64,000 bases of DNA from Amblyomma americanum (lineage: Eukaryota > Arthropoda > Arachnida > Ixodida > Ixodidae): the NCBI RefSeq assembly GCF_052857255.1, contig NC_135498.1, forward strand, positions 83,166,639-83,230,638, written 5' to 3'. Positions 22,721 through 33,657 of this stretch are shown here, one piece after another. Position 1 is the first letter of the stretch, and every line of letters starts with the position of its first letter. Below the pieces are notes generated by a model. That model searched no databases. It was given only the letters and a program-made list of their open reading frames with translations, and had not been told where the DNA came from. Both the position numbers and the translations under genes were made by a program.

Positions 22721-23384
22721 TTTTAACGATCGGTGGCCACCGTCAGGCTGCGCTGACACGTGCAAAAAAGGCTGTCAGTTAACCTTCACTTTTTTCGCAT
22801 TTCGCCGCGCATAAGGCAGGTTCTTTCGGATCATGAGTAGCAGTTTATCAATATCTCTAAAAAAAAGTATGTAACAGCCGTATCTTACCGGCACTCACGT
22901 TTGAGGCAGAAGCGTGGAGGCTGACAAGAGGGGTTCAGCTTAAACTGGGAACAACGCAGCGAACTATGGAAAGGAAAATTATATGTATAACTTTGAGGGA
23001 AAGGAAGAGGGCAGTGTGGGATGGTGAACAAACGTGGATTAAATACAACCTATTCCAAATCAAGGATAAGAAATGGGCTTGGGCGGGGTATGCAATTCGA
23101 AGGCAAGATGTCTGATGGTCGTTGAGAGTAACGGAGTGGATTCCAAGAGAAGCCAAGCGTAGCAGGGGGCGGTAGAAAGTTAGTTCAGCGGATGAGATTA
23201 AGAAGTTTGCGTCGTCTACAATCTTTCCTGCGAAGAGGGCGGCTGAGCCTACCCCGACTGTTTCAGTTAAGTTGTTCTACAAATTACAAGCATAATCCTT
23301 ATGACTTCCGAGAGCGCTTTTTCGGCATAGCACTGTCGCCGGTGCAGCACATCAGAATAAAGCTCAGAGGTACTAGCACGTACG
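22721..23384. other. no recognisable feature
   Basis: No gene or repeat recognised. Confidence 0.45.
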
Positions 23385-23910
23385 CTGGCTAACTAATATA
23401 CAGAATTCAAATTTTTAACTATTACTGTTAGTCTGCCTATTTATAGAGAGGCCCACTGAGATAATGTCCGTTCCAGTTTTCAGTATTTCGAAAGCATACC
23501 TACCCTCTGCGATGTGTCCCAACAATTTGGCTTTTTTTACAAGTTACATGCACAGGAAGGGTTGCTCTGCCTGCAAGATTTTCGAAAGCGGATGCATTTT
23601 GGCGCGATGCAGGCACAAATTGTTGAACTACAGTGTCGAAGGTAACTTCGTTCTCTAAATTCTAAAAGCTGGTATGAACATTGCCTATGGTGGGCTACAC
23701 GCCACTCAGTAATTAAGGAGACTAACAGTACTGCTTAAAACGTTAAATATTCAGTATTAGTTAACTTGCCTGCAACTAAACACGTTTTAGCTGTGTTCTG
23801 GTGAGCTAGACAGGTGACAATGCTATGCCGAGAAAAGCTTTCTCCTAACACAAAAAGCATATTTTTTAAAACTGCGGAACATCATAGCTAAAACACCCGA
23901 CAGGGCGAGA
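23385..23910. repeat. diverged partial copy of the fold-back element at 5826
   Basis: Shared landmarks in the same order are GGCTAACTAATAT, TTTTTAACTATTACTGTTAG, TTTGGCTTTTTT.ACAAGTTAC, GAAAGCG..T..ATTTTGGC and, near the right end, GACAATGCTATGCC...AAAAGC. The left arm is cut short, so the palindrome is incomplete. Confidence 0.55.
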
Positions 23911-23992
23911 CAGGGGAATTCAGAATACGATTAAAACACCAATAGTTTCAATGTAAGAATAGAGAAATGGCTTCTTACGCTCAAGCAGAACA

Positions 23993-24576
23993 CCATCAAA
24001 ACGCGGGCCACAGGACTGAGTTGGTATTCGCGAGCACGCTCGATAAAAAAAAATTCACACGTAAGCCTGCTCAAGGACTCCCATCACATGCGAACAGCAA
24101 GCGGAACGTTTAAAGGACCCGGTGAAATCTAACCCAGATATACATTAGCTCGGTTCGCCACGTTTTTTAGGGGAAAGCGTAAAGGCCCTATGTCGTATAA
24201 AACCCGGTGTCGGCGGTGCCGTCGGTGCAACTCAAAAATCCTCACCAGTAGAAAAAGTGGCTGTTACAAGAGGCGCACATAGGGTCCTAAAATATTTCTG
24301 GTTAGTCAGGGCTCACAGAGATGAACAGAGAAGTTTTATTAAAGAAGACACAAAAATGCTTACCCTCAAGTACGGAATGAGACGAGAAAAGCGTAAGATA
24401 CGTTAATAACCTCACAAGCATGCCTCTGGTTTGCGTTCGCATGTCGGGGGCCAGGCCTGCTTCATGCAAAACCGACAAGAAAAGCAAGAGACACTTCTAA
24501 AGAAACGGAACAAAGGGACTGCACAAGGGTTTGGAAATGTCCTTGCTTTATATTTTCTCTGCCTGTTAAACGTAGG
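23993..24576. repeat. duplication block R, unit A
   Basis: This matches 30303-30800 plus 32486-32577 over its whole length with point changes (for example ATCAAAACGCGGGCCACA, TAAAACCCGGTGTCG.CGGTGCCGT, GTTAGTCAGGGCTCACA, TGCACAAGGGTTTGGAAA). It is intact here and split by a PLE in unit B. No coding function recognised. Confidence 0.85.
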
Positions 24577-26852
24577 GGCTCGGTAGTGATGTCGACGAGG
24601 TCAAAGCCAGCTGGAGGAACTGTAGGCTTTTTCCAACGCTGACAGTGGTTGCAAGCATCAACGCAACGGCGGACAAAGCTACAGAGGACAGAACAGAAGA
24701 ACCGACGACGGACGTGGTCGTACGTGTGCGAAACGCCCCGACAACCAGCAGATATAGATCATGCAGTTCATGAAAGACAACAATGCGTAGTTGCGTGGGA
24801 ACAACGAGGAGGAGGTCAGGTCCAGCGAGGTGAAAGGTCCGACCGTATAAAGTGCCATCAGCGAGCGCGAAGCACCTCAGTGAAGGGTCGGTTGGTGCGG
24901 CCTTTAGGCGATTTGTGATGGAAAGGAGCTCAGCATCCCAGCGCTGTTCTTCGCCAACAGCGGTAAAACAGGTGAGCGAGAACAGGTCAATAACGAATGT
25001 ACTCTGGGGAATATCTGCTCCACCATCAGGGTAACGTGAGAGGCAGTCAGCATCCTTTTGTGGCTGTTCAGACTTGTAGACCACGGTGTAGTATTCTTGG
25101 AGCCGTAACGCCCAACGACCGAGGCGAACCGTAGGACCCTTCAGAGAAGAGAGCCAACATAATGCATGATGTTCGATGACTACAGTGAATGCCCTGCCTT
25201 ATAGGTAAGGTCTAAATTTCGCATCAGTCCACATTAGGGCCAAGCACTCTCCTTCCACGATAAAGTAAGTATCTTGAGGGCGGGTTGGCATAGGCAATCG
25301 CACGATCTGTACGTCACTGGCGCTCGGAAAAGATCGCAGCAATGTCATGGTCTCTCGCATTCGTACGGACTTCAGTAGGGAGTAGGGGCTGTTATATAAA
25401 AATGTTCTAAAACCGGTGCGATGGTAACCATGTGAAAATTTTAGCGAACACTTGTTCTTGGCAGGGTCCCTAGAAGAAAATGACAAGCTTTTTAAGAAGT
25501 TCTGTGAGGGGCAGAGCAACGTCGGTGAAGCTTTGAACAAATCAGCGAAACTACGAACTAAGGCCCAAAAAACTTGGGATGTCTATGCTTCAACGTGGCA
25601 CCGGAAACAGCTTCACTGCTCTAATATTTTCCTCATGGGGACGAACACCCGTAGCGCCGAGGACATGGTCTAGTATATGGATCTGATGACATGCAAAACG
25701 GCTTTTGTAAGAGTTCAGCTGCAGTCACGCATGACGAGAAAGCGAAATACCTTTAGAGAAGTCTGCAATGTGAGAAGAAAACGTGAGTGAAAAAGAAATG
25801 ACTTCGTCTAAATAGCAGTGCCATGTGGACCATTTTAAGCTTTGCAATAGAGCGTCCATCGTACGTTCTAATGTGGCTTGGGCGTAGCAGAAGCCTAAAG
25901 GCATAACTTTAAACTGGTATAGACCATCTAGAATGACAAACGCAGTCTTCTGATGGTTCTGGGGCCGCCGCGGTGGTTTCGTGGTTACGGCGCTCGGCTG
26001 CTGGCCCGAAAGACGCGGGTTCGATCCCGGCCGCAGCAGTCGAATTTCGATGAAGGCAAAATTCCAGAGGCCCCGTGTACTGTGCTATGTCAGTGCACGT
26101 TAGAGAATCCCAGGTGGTCGAAATTTCCGGAGCCCTTCACTATCGGCGTCTCTCGTAGCATGAGTCGCTTTGGGAGGTTAAACCCCCATAAACAAACAAA
26201 CAAACAAACATCTGACGGTCCTAGTCATCCACGGCAAATTGCCAATAGCCCGATCGTAAATCGATGGAGGAAAATAATTTGTCCCCATAGAGACAATCAA
26301 AGGCAAGGCATTGTCGATTCGGAGAAGTGGCTAGACGTCATTTTTAGTGATCTTAATTAGATGGCGGTAATCGACACGAAAGTGCCGCGAGCCATCTTTT
26401 CTCTTGACCAGGAAGACAAGCGAAGCCCAGGCACTGCGAGAGGGCTGATTAATGTTCGTATCAAGCACTGTGTAACCTCGGAATTGACAACCTGTCGCTC
26501 AGTATGAGACACCCGGTATGGCCGGAGGTGGATGGGAGGGTCGTCGCCAGTGTCGATGCGGTGCGTCAACGTGAGAACTTGGCCCACGGCATTGTTATAA
26601 AGATGAGGAAGAAAAACACGAGAAGGTTACGAGAATGACTGGATTGTGCAGGGCGCAAATCCATGCCTAACAATGTCGTAATTGCATACGTCGGAGGATT
26701 GGAAACGTCATCAGGTTCTGCAGGAGCCTAAATATGGTCAGCCTCAAGTGGAGTGATTTGACAGTAACGAAATGAAGAGAGAGCGTCGCCGCGCAAATTA
26801 CGGATGGGAGCAATTGAGGCGAGTAGCTGAAGTTGAGGAACGGCATTGGCAC
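24577..26852 (-). pseudogene. gypsy pol (RT-RNase H-partial integrase), broken, unit A
   Basis: From 26587 downward, TLTHRIDTGDDPPIHLRPYRV is the entry to Ty3/Gypsy RT. The palm near 25800-25840 reads CYLDEV where YLDDV is canonical, so the second catalytic Asp is Glu. RNase H ends around 25084 with VVYKSEQPQKDADCLSRYPD, followed by the integrase zinc-binding HELHD region. A SINE splits the RT at 25961-26210 and several frameshifts and stops follow. The gene would have copied element RNA to DNA in virus-like particles. It is inactive. Confidence 0.85.
25961..26210 (+). mobile_element. SINE inside gypsy RT (unit A), shared insertion
   Basis: Head GGCCGCCGCGGTGGTTTCGT, B-box GGTTCGATCCC, tail TTTGGGAGGTTAAACCCCCA then (AAAC)n. 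Target duplication TCTTCTGATGGTTCT at 25946-25960, with the right copy partly overlapped by the A-rich tail (TCTGACGGTCCT at 26211-26222). The same insertion at the same base is in unit B (35517), so it is older than the duplication. Confidence 0.9.
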
Positions 26853-26884
26853 AATGCTCCCCTAGTCTCGCTGTCTCTGCGTGC

Positions 26885-26892
<8 letters not shown>

Positions 26893-26971
<79 letters not shown>

Positions 26972-26997
26972 TATATATATATATATATATATAATAA
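26893..26997. repeat. (TA)n microsatellite
   Basis: About 105 bases of nearly pure TA dinucleotides with two ATTA interruptions, directly at the gypsy block edge. The unit B counterpart is a short (TA)n at 38491-38512. Open frames across it (poly Ile-Tyr) are artefacts. Confidence 0.97.
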
Positions 26998-27053
26998 CAT
27001 ACAAACACTCTGGAAATATAGGGGGAAAGCCTTCCACCCCGCACTCCCACTCC

Positions 27054-27720
27054 ACGGATGCGGCGCTTCCGCTCGATAACCGCGGAGGGGTTCGTGCTCG
27101 AGGGAACAAAGGGAGGGGCGACAAAAGCGTGAACGCTCATAGGCTATTTATTACACTGGCAATTAATACACAGAGCGGGCCAGCTAGCTACAGAACGTTC
27201 AACGAGGCATTCCTGGGAAGTAGAAGGCTACGTAAAAAGGGCTTCCGACTTACCGGCTGGTGCAGGGTCTAGACTTCGGAGGTATCGGCGGCGAAAGTTT
27301 GTATGCGCCGACAATGGCGGCCAAGTTTTCCCGTGCGCGCCGCATTCTTGGGGCAAAGCCATTCCCTAGCATTTGCTGGGGAAGGCGACCAGAGCGCGCG
27401 TTTGCTGCGCTCGCTTCGCTGTCTGGAACCATAAGACCAGCGGCAAGGCACGACAGATTTCCGTGGCGCCGGCCGCGGAAGGTGTCGTGAGTGTGCGGCT
27501 TCAACCGCTCGTGACCTTCCCGAAGAGACTGTCTGCGGCTGCGCGGAGTTCCGCTCAACCTTCGAGATGGCGCTCCCGTCACTGCTTGGGATTCCCCCCC
27601 CCCCCCCCCCCCCCCCTCCATGAGGGAGACTTCCCTGCTCGCTCAGCCGGTGCTGTCCTGACGCACGATAATGAAGCTGGTCGACCGCGTCGAAACGAAG
27701 GGGAAAACAGCTTTTCCACA
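27054..27720. repeat. duplication block X, unit A (GC-rich)
   Basis: Matches 38513-39131, from CGGATGCGGCGCTTCCGCTC to GGGGAAAACAGCTTTTCCAC. It contains a poly-C run at about 27595-27617 that is absent from unit B. Frames are open on both strands because stops are rare in GC-rich sequence; no domain recognised. It may be the 5' region or LTR of an unidentified retroelement. Confidence 0.75.
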
Positions 27721-27730
27721 TGCACTCATG

Positions 27731-29840
27731 ACCGGTAGAGGCCATCGTCACCCAACCCTTGTCAGTCCAAGTTTAATTTATATGAAACAAATTACTGCTC
27801 TCTTTTCGCAATGTACTACGTCAGAGTGCCAAAAATGCTATCGAATGATTGGTTGTATCAGCCTATTACTGCCTCTTCACAAAATGTAACTGGAGGCGAG
27901 TTCAAAGAAAATAAATATTTTTGCGACTGATTATCATAAGAGCGCATTTCTTGGACCGCCGAAAGTTTTTTTCGGTCGTGTAGAGACCGACTTCCGATTA
28001 TTTATGAGACACTTAGTGAATTTCGGATCTCGTAAAATCTTCCTTCACTTGCGTATTTTCACGACAGCCTTTACTCGGTCACTGGAACAAAATACCATCT
28101 CTGGTAGGATTCCTAGCGGGAAAAAATGCCGCTCTGAAAAAATCGAGACAAAGCATTACAAAGTAAGCAGCACGCAAGGAGGTTGCACGCGTTTCGCTGA
28201 ATTATAACGTACCTGTTCCGACACTGGGCGGAAACAGGAGTCCTAGATGCTGGTTTAGAGGGAATGTTTATGAGTATGAGTCATGTCCTGGATGTCTTAG
28301 CCGAACCCTCGTGTTTTTGAGTGGTTTGTGGTGGTATACCTCGAGCATTATTTTACTGCGGTTGAATTCAAGAGACACATAAAGCCTCTGCCTTACATAG
28401 AGCCGCATAATCTTTGTCATGTAGTCTATGTTGCTATAGCCGCGTCGTTGGCGGAAACGGCAGCGCCGTGGAGTTGCATACTGGGAAGTAAGAACTTGTG
28501 GCTAAGCGGCACCTTTCCATAACGATTTCCTTCGCCAGTGCGCAAATGCTCTACGCGTAGAGCATTTCCCATTGCGTCACTTGTAGACCGAAACTTTGCA
28601 AACGCAGAAACTGTCAGCAAGTGCCGTTTTCCCAGAACCAGAGAACAAGGCAAGCTGCAGCACTGACGTCAGCTTGCGCCGCATGTTCTCGGATTCATGC
28701 TAAATCTGATGGTGACATTACATGCGCCATGGGCGGAGGGTGTTGCGGTCTACTAATTATTTTCAATAAAAAATTTCGCAGGTAGCCCTCACAGCGATGA
28801 AGGTTTACAGTGATGTAAGCTATAAGATGGGATCGCATAATACAGAATTGCATGCCGTCGAACGCATACACACGAGCCTTGTGCTTATTACGCGCGATCA
28901 CGGAGTTTTCTGGCAAAGGAAAGTATTTTTAATTTTTTAATTTTAATTGGTTTTTGGTGAAAGGAAATGGCGCAGTATCTGTCTCATATATCGTTGGACA
29001 CCTGAACCGCGCCTGTAGGGAAGGGACAAGGGAGGGAGTGAAAGAAGAAAGGAAGAAGGAAGTGCCGTAGTGGAGGGCTCCGGAATAATTTTAGACCACC
29101 TGGGGATCTTTAACGTGCACTGACATCGCACAGCACACGGGCGCCTTAGCGTTTTTCCTCCATAAAAACGCAGCCGCCGCGGTCGGGTTCGAACCCGGGA
29201 ACTCCGGAAAGTAAAGGGCAAACTGCGAAACGGCGGTGAGCAGCTTTGAAGAATCCAGATCGCACCGGCTGTGATTGATGAGGGTGTCGCAAAGTGCTTG
29301 GTTTGTCTTTGATTTCTGCGGTGAGAGTGCTTTTCATAGTGAACTAAGTATTTCTGTGGCGTTCCACTTCCCACAGCGGTAAAGGTTTCTGGATACAAAA
29401 AACGTAAACAGCAGGTGTTCTTGAAATATACCTCACTTGAATGTCTTAGGCTGGAGTAGATTTGTAATAACGGGGCAGTTACTCACTGGCGTCCACAAGA
29501 ACAACTGCTCCCTTAATTTGTTGAAAATTTACTGCCGCTTGGAGGATTCCCCTAAATTTATTGGACTAACACCATTCCCTCTGCGAATTGTATCAATGCG
29601 CTCTCGCACTCTAATCAACCTGTGATTTTCCCCGCAACACATTTTAGTCAGATGATGATCTAGCTGAAGGACATTTTCGACGAAAGTGACTTGAAACCGG
29701 ATTGATATCCAACGGCAAAGTGCTGTGTTCCCTTGGCCCCTTATGTATATCAATTTAGGTTTTAATTGTTTTATTCTGTTACGTGTGCAGCTGAGCAACT
29801 AGTTGACTGTTTTCTAAATAACCTCTCTATAAAGCCTGTT
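27731..29840. repeat. duplication block Y, unit A
   Basis: Matches 41181-43050, beginning ACCGGTAGAGGC.ATCG.CACCCAACCC. Long near-identical stretches include TCCTGGATGTCT.AGCC and the region around GAACGCATACACA.GAGC. The stretch 29560-29760 is diverged between units. It carries a private SINE at 28926-29205 and a perfect 24-bp palindrome at 28544-28567. No coding region recognised. Confidence 0.8.
28926..29205 (-). mobile_element. SINE private to unit A, 8-bp target duplication
   Basis: The minus strand reads a 5'-trimmed head with GGTTCGAACCC, GCGGCTGCGTTTTTATGGAGG, the common body and a long tail ending in A/T-rich sequence. Flanks are GGAAAGTA at 28918-28925 and 29206-29213. Unit B has the empty site (42355-42368), so this insertion is younger than the duplication. 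Confidence 0.93.
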
Positions 29841-30302
29841 TATGTACATAAACGCCTGTAATAAATTCCGTTAGAAAAAAAAAACGAAAACCTCGTTAGT
29901 TCGGTTGCTAGAACTACTTCCTCGGACAGGCGGCTGTCCCGGGTTCCTACACCAAAGCAGGACGAGTCTTGCTTCAACTGTTAACTTCTGTGAAAGCTCT
30001 ATGAGAGTATGCTAATTAGTAATTGCTTCCTTATTACAAATCTACTCCCTGTTGGGGGATTCCAGTGAAACACATCGGACTGACACCACTCCCGAATCCA
30101 GTTATTGATCAACTCGGCCTAGCCTTGACGTCTGATGTAGCCCTCCTCAATAACTCAGTTGGCTGCACTGCACCAGACAGGCGGCGGTCGAGAAGAAGAT
30201 GAAGTGGTGGTGACGAACGTCCCTTGTTTGCAGCTCTTCCACTTTTCCGCAGTGTTTTACTTTTGTGCGCTAAAGCGCACAACACGCACCACCAGAACAC
30301 AA
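29841..30302. other. junction between duplication units A and B
   Basis: Sequence between the end of Y (unit A) and the start of R (unit B). A short stretch at 30050-30095 (GGGGGATTCC...ACTGACACCACTCCC) resembles part of block Y near 29545. No gene recognised. Confidence 0.45.
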
Positions 30303-30801
30303 TCAAAACGCGGGCCACATGACTAATTTGTATCTGCACGCCCACTCGATAGAGAAATTTTTACACGCCTGCTCAAGGAGTCCCGTCATATGCAAACGGC
30401 AAGCGAAGCGTTTAAAGGACGCGGTGAAATCTCACCCCGATATACGTCAGCTCTGCTCACCACGTTATTACGCGAAAGCGTAAAGACCCCGTGTCGTTAA
30501 AAACCCGGTGTCGACGGTGCCGTAAGTGTGGTTGAAAAATCTGGACAAGTAGAAAAGGTGGCTCTTACAAGATCCGCCAATAGAGACGCCTACAATGGGT
30601 CATAAAATATTTCTTGTTAGTCAGGGCTCACAAAGGTCAGCAGTGAAGTCTTTTTAAAGAAGACAAAAAATGCTTACCCTCAAGTATGCAATGAGACGAG
30701 AAAAGCGTAAGATACGTGAATAAAATCACAAGCTTCTTTCTGGTTTGCGTTCGCATGGCGGGAGCCAGGCCTGCTTCAAGAAAACCGACAAGAAAACCAA
30801 G

Positions 30802-32479
30802 CTGAACGTAAAAGCGCAAAAAAGTCAAGGACACAGAATATCACAGACAACATGAGCGATTACTTCCAACTGATTTTATTTCATGCAAGAAGCGGAATTT
30901 TATACTCCCGATATTGCCTACGCATGCTTGCAAGGCATTACCATAGAGCAGTGAAGGACAAGTTATCGAGCGACACACTTGAACGATGTAAGATATGCAT
31001 CTTTTGTTTTTGACAACAGAATTGACGGAGCACTTACGCAGTCAACGCCAGCTCGCGCTATCTCCAAAGCCTCAACAATTTCTCGCGTAATTTGACATTT
31101 GTTTCTTATAAAAGACTTTGCACTTGTGAAAGAGAGGGCGAAAACCGTTTTTTGCTTTTGGTTTTGCAAAAAAAGGAATATTATAGGGCCCAGCGTTGCT
31201 CCCTTGTTAAGTGACCTTTCTTTAGCTGAATGTGACAGAGGGCTTTTGCCTGCATTGAAGGCGTAGGGGTGTTGAAAGTTTTTAGTTTTCTGGACAATTT
31301 TTAAATCTGTTTAAACACCCCTGCAATCACCCTCGATGAGGCGGTAGGAAGCGATTTAGTTCATTTTATGCATAGCTTATCTCCACTTGTCGTCACGCAT
31401 GAACTTCCTGAGAACAGCAGCATACGCTTTCTCGTTATCAAGTTATCTTTATTAGAAGACAACACTAGCTGGATTTATCATCCCAGGGACGGACAAAATG
31501 CCTTACATTTCAGTTCCATGCATTCCAAGATCATAAAAAGAAACATAGCTTGTTTAGGGTTTGCAAATTGTATAAAAAAGTCATGCGAGCATGCATTTGA
31601 AGAAAGCCTTTTCCTGCAGTCCAACAAGTTGCAGGAAGTGCGTTATCCGATGCACATGCTGGTTTCAGTGGCGGAAGGACTTGTCAAAAACAGTAAAAGG
31701 AAGGCCAAGTCTCAGGAAGAGCCGGAAAAGAGAAAAGTCAAAAAGAAATTTGCAGTCATTCCTTATAAACATAAGCTTTCGTACAATCTTAAAAAAACTA
31801 ACAACAGGGTAAACGTTGACGTGTTGTTCTCAGCCTCTAATAAGCTGAGTTCATTATGCATGCAAAGCACTCCAGAAAACCCGGGAGAAACCGGTTGCAT
31901 AATCAGGAATAAAAAGCCGTTCACGAGATACACAGAGGGTGTTCTGTACAAAGTGCCGTTAACATGTCCTAAATATAATATAGGCCAAACGGGAAGATGC
32001 CTAAATTAGCGATTGAGTGAGCATAACTACGTTGTGAACAACAATAAATGGGGGTGCATGAGCATTCATTGTCTCAAGTGCAAAAGCAAAAAAAAAATGA
32101 GTTGTCGTCCTCTCTCTCACAAGTGGGAAGTCCTTTATAAAAACAAATGCCCAATTACGCGAGAAATTGTTGAGGCTTTGGATATAGCGCGAGCTTGCAA
32201 TCACTGCGTAAGTGCTCCCTCAATTCTGTTGTCACAAAAAGAGGAGCCATATCTTACATCGTTCAAGTGTGTCGCTCGATAACCGTTGTCCTTCACCACT
32301 CTGCTGTCATACCTTGTAAGCATGCGCAGGCAATATCGGGAGTATAAAATTCCGCTTTTTGAATGAATTAAATTCAGTTGGAAGCAAGCGCTCGTGTTGT
32401 CTGTCTTATTCTGTGTCCTGTTTTTTGCGCTTTTACATTCAGCATGGAAAACCAAATCGCCCAAAGCGGCCACTATTTT
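30802..32479 (+). mobile_element. Penelope-like element with inverted terminal arms
   Basis: An 11-bp target duplication AGAAAACCAAG lies at 30791-30801 and 32480-32490. The left arm (about 30815-31170) and right arm (about 32060-32440) are inverted copies, including GCGCAAAAAA...AGGACACAGAATA, AAGCGGAATTTTATACTCCCG and TATTGCC(T/G)(A/G)CGCATGCTT. The centre holds a 5'-truncated ORF (RT end plus GIY-YIG nuclease). This arrangement is typical of PLE insertions, in which a terminal repeat is copied in inverted orientation. Unit A has the empty site. Confidence 0.9.
31186..32282 (+). pseudogene. PLE reverse transcriptase end plus GIY-YIG endonuclease, nonsense and frame breaks
   Basis: At 31186 one frame reads IGPSVAPLLSDLSLAECDRG, the palm segment of PLE RT, up to a stop. 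VFSFLDNF follows in another frame, in the place of the usual YVDD. From 31368 the frame covers LVIKLSLLEDNTSWIYHPRD and SSMHSKIIKRNIA (RT thumb), a basic linker (KAKSQEEPEKRKVKKK) and the nuclease core NIGQTGRCLN. A TAG stop at 32007-32009 then interrupts the nuclease; the same frame goes on as RLSEHNY to 32282. In the PLE at 53832 that position is Asp, so one codon has become a stop. Confidence 0.85.
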
Positions 32480-32577
32480 AGAAAACCAAGAAGCACTTTT
32501 AAAGAAACGAAATTAATGAACTGCACAAGGGTTTGGAAAGGTCCTTGGTTTATACTTTCTCTGCCTGTTATACATAG

Positions 32578-32885
32578 GGCACGAATTACCAAGCTCTGCA
32601 TGTCACACTTTAATGAATGCAAAGCTAAATTTATTAAACATTTGCAGCAACTAAGCACTGCCATCGGTTCGGTGGGTTGAGTGAGCGTCAGTAAGCTTAT
32701 ATTATGCATATGAGCGAGAATAATCCAAAATTCTAATGCAGAGATGTTCAGTGAAGCCCGAGTTCTTTATATATTTTGCATAGGCTGTAGCTTCATGTAA
32801 AATATGACAACCAGATCTCGCCGGGGCGATTTGAACCCACAACGCTTTTCAAAACTTCTCTTCTTTTTAAAGACTCAAAGCTCCA
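32578..32885. other. no recognisable feature
   Basis: Between block R and the integrase end of the unit B gypsy element. A remnant of element 3' sequence is possible but was not recognised. Confidence 0.4.
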
Positions 32886-33449
32886 TTAACTATATGTACA
32901 TGTTGTTATAGGGCAGAAGGCAGTCGCAGCACGTAGAGCCACCGAAGAACTCGAAACACAAGGCAAAACCACAAGGCACGTAAGGAACACATGGCACTGG
33001 CCGCAGGGATGGATTCGGCCAGCGAGCAGGCGGCAAGCACGCAACACTCCGGCCGCGTCGTCGGCGTTCGCTGGGTTCGTAGCACGGCACCCGGGTACAG
33101 AAGCATCCTCGCGGTGCTGATTACAGACTATCAGAGCTTGGCATGTGATAGGGCTTGAGGTGCGAGACGTGGACGACTGCGTGGGACGGGAAGTGGACTC
33201 TGAGAAGGAATTAGCGATACGGGCCAAAGTAGTGGGATAAAAGCTTTTTTGAGAGCGCAGCACGGACAGCAGGCGCCAGATTAGCACAAGGGACCCAGGT
33301 AAGAAGGAGGAGACGAGTGGGCGGCTCTTGCAGTGCTCTTGCTGACAAGCTTGCAGGTGGAAGTTTGCGAGCTGACGCACTTGGTCGGCACGGGAAATGA
33401 CTTCGCGGGCGTATTCAGGAGGAGAAGGACTACGTGTACGAAGAACTGC

Positions 33450-33657
33450 TTTGGTTTATTTGGTTTATACGGGTTTAACGTCCCAAAGCGACTCAGGCTA
33501 TGAGGGACGATGTAGTGAAGGGTTCCGAAAATTTCGACCACCTGGGGTTCTTTTACGTGGACTGACATAGCACAGCACACGGGCCTCTAGAATTTCGCCT
33601 CCATCGAAATTCGACCGCCGCGGCCGCGATCGAACCCGCGTCTTTCGGGCCAGGTAC
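33450..33657 (-). mobile_element. SINE inside gypsy integrase (unit B)
   Basis: The minus strand shows a head truncated in the A-box region, GGTTCGATCGC, the body (TTCGATGGAGGCGAAATTC, CACGTAAAAGAACCCC) and the tail TTTGGGACGTTAAACCC. It separates the integrase core from the C-terminal part. Unit A lacks this region, so its age relative to the duplication cannot be told. Confidence 0.85.

Larger units (their letters stand above)
24577..26887 (-). mobile_element. Ty3/Gypsy pol fragment, duplication block G, unit A
   Basis: Matches 34136-36432 closely. On the minus strand the order is a protease-to-RT region, RT, RNase H, then the start of integrase, which is cut at 24577. The left junction joins block R directly, so the integrase core present in unit B is missing. 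No LTRs or gag are visible; the right edge ends at a (TA)n microsatellite. Confidence 0.85.
30303..32577. repeat. duplication block R, unit B, interrupted by a PLE
   Basis: The R block at 30303-30800 and 32486-32577 is continuous with unit A when 30802-32479 is removed together with one target-site copy. Confidence 0.85.

Noticed and set aside
26772..27272. Long open frames rich in Ile-Tyr on both strands
   Set aside because: They are translations of a (TA)n microsatellite, open in all frames by composition, with no flanking coding signal.
27260..27751. Coding gene in GC-rich block X (frames of up to 160 codons)
   Set aside because: Frames are open on both strands, differ between the two units, include the poly-C run, and show no domain.
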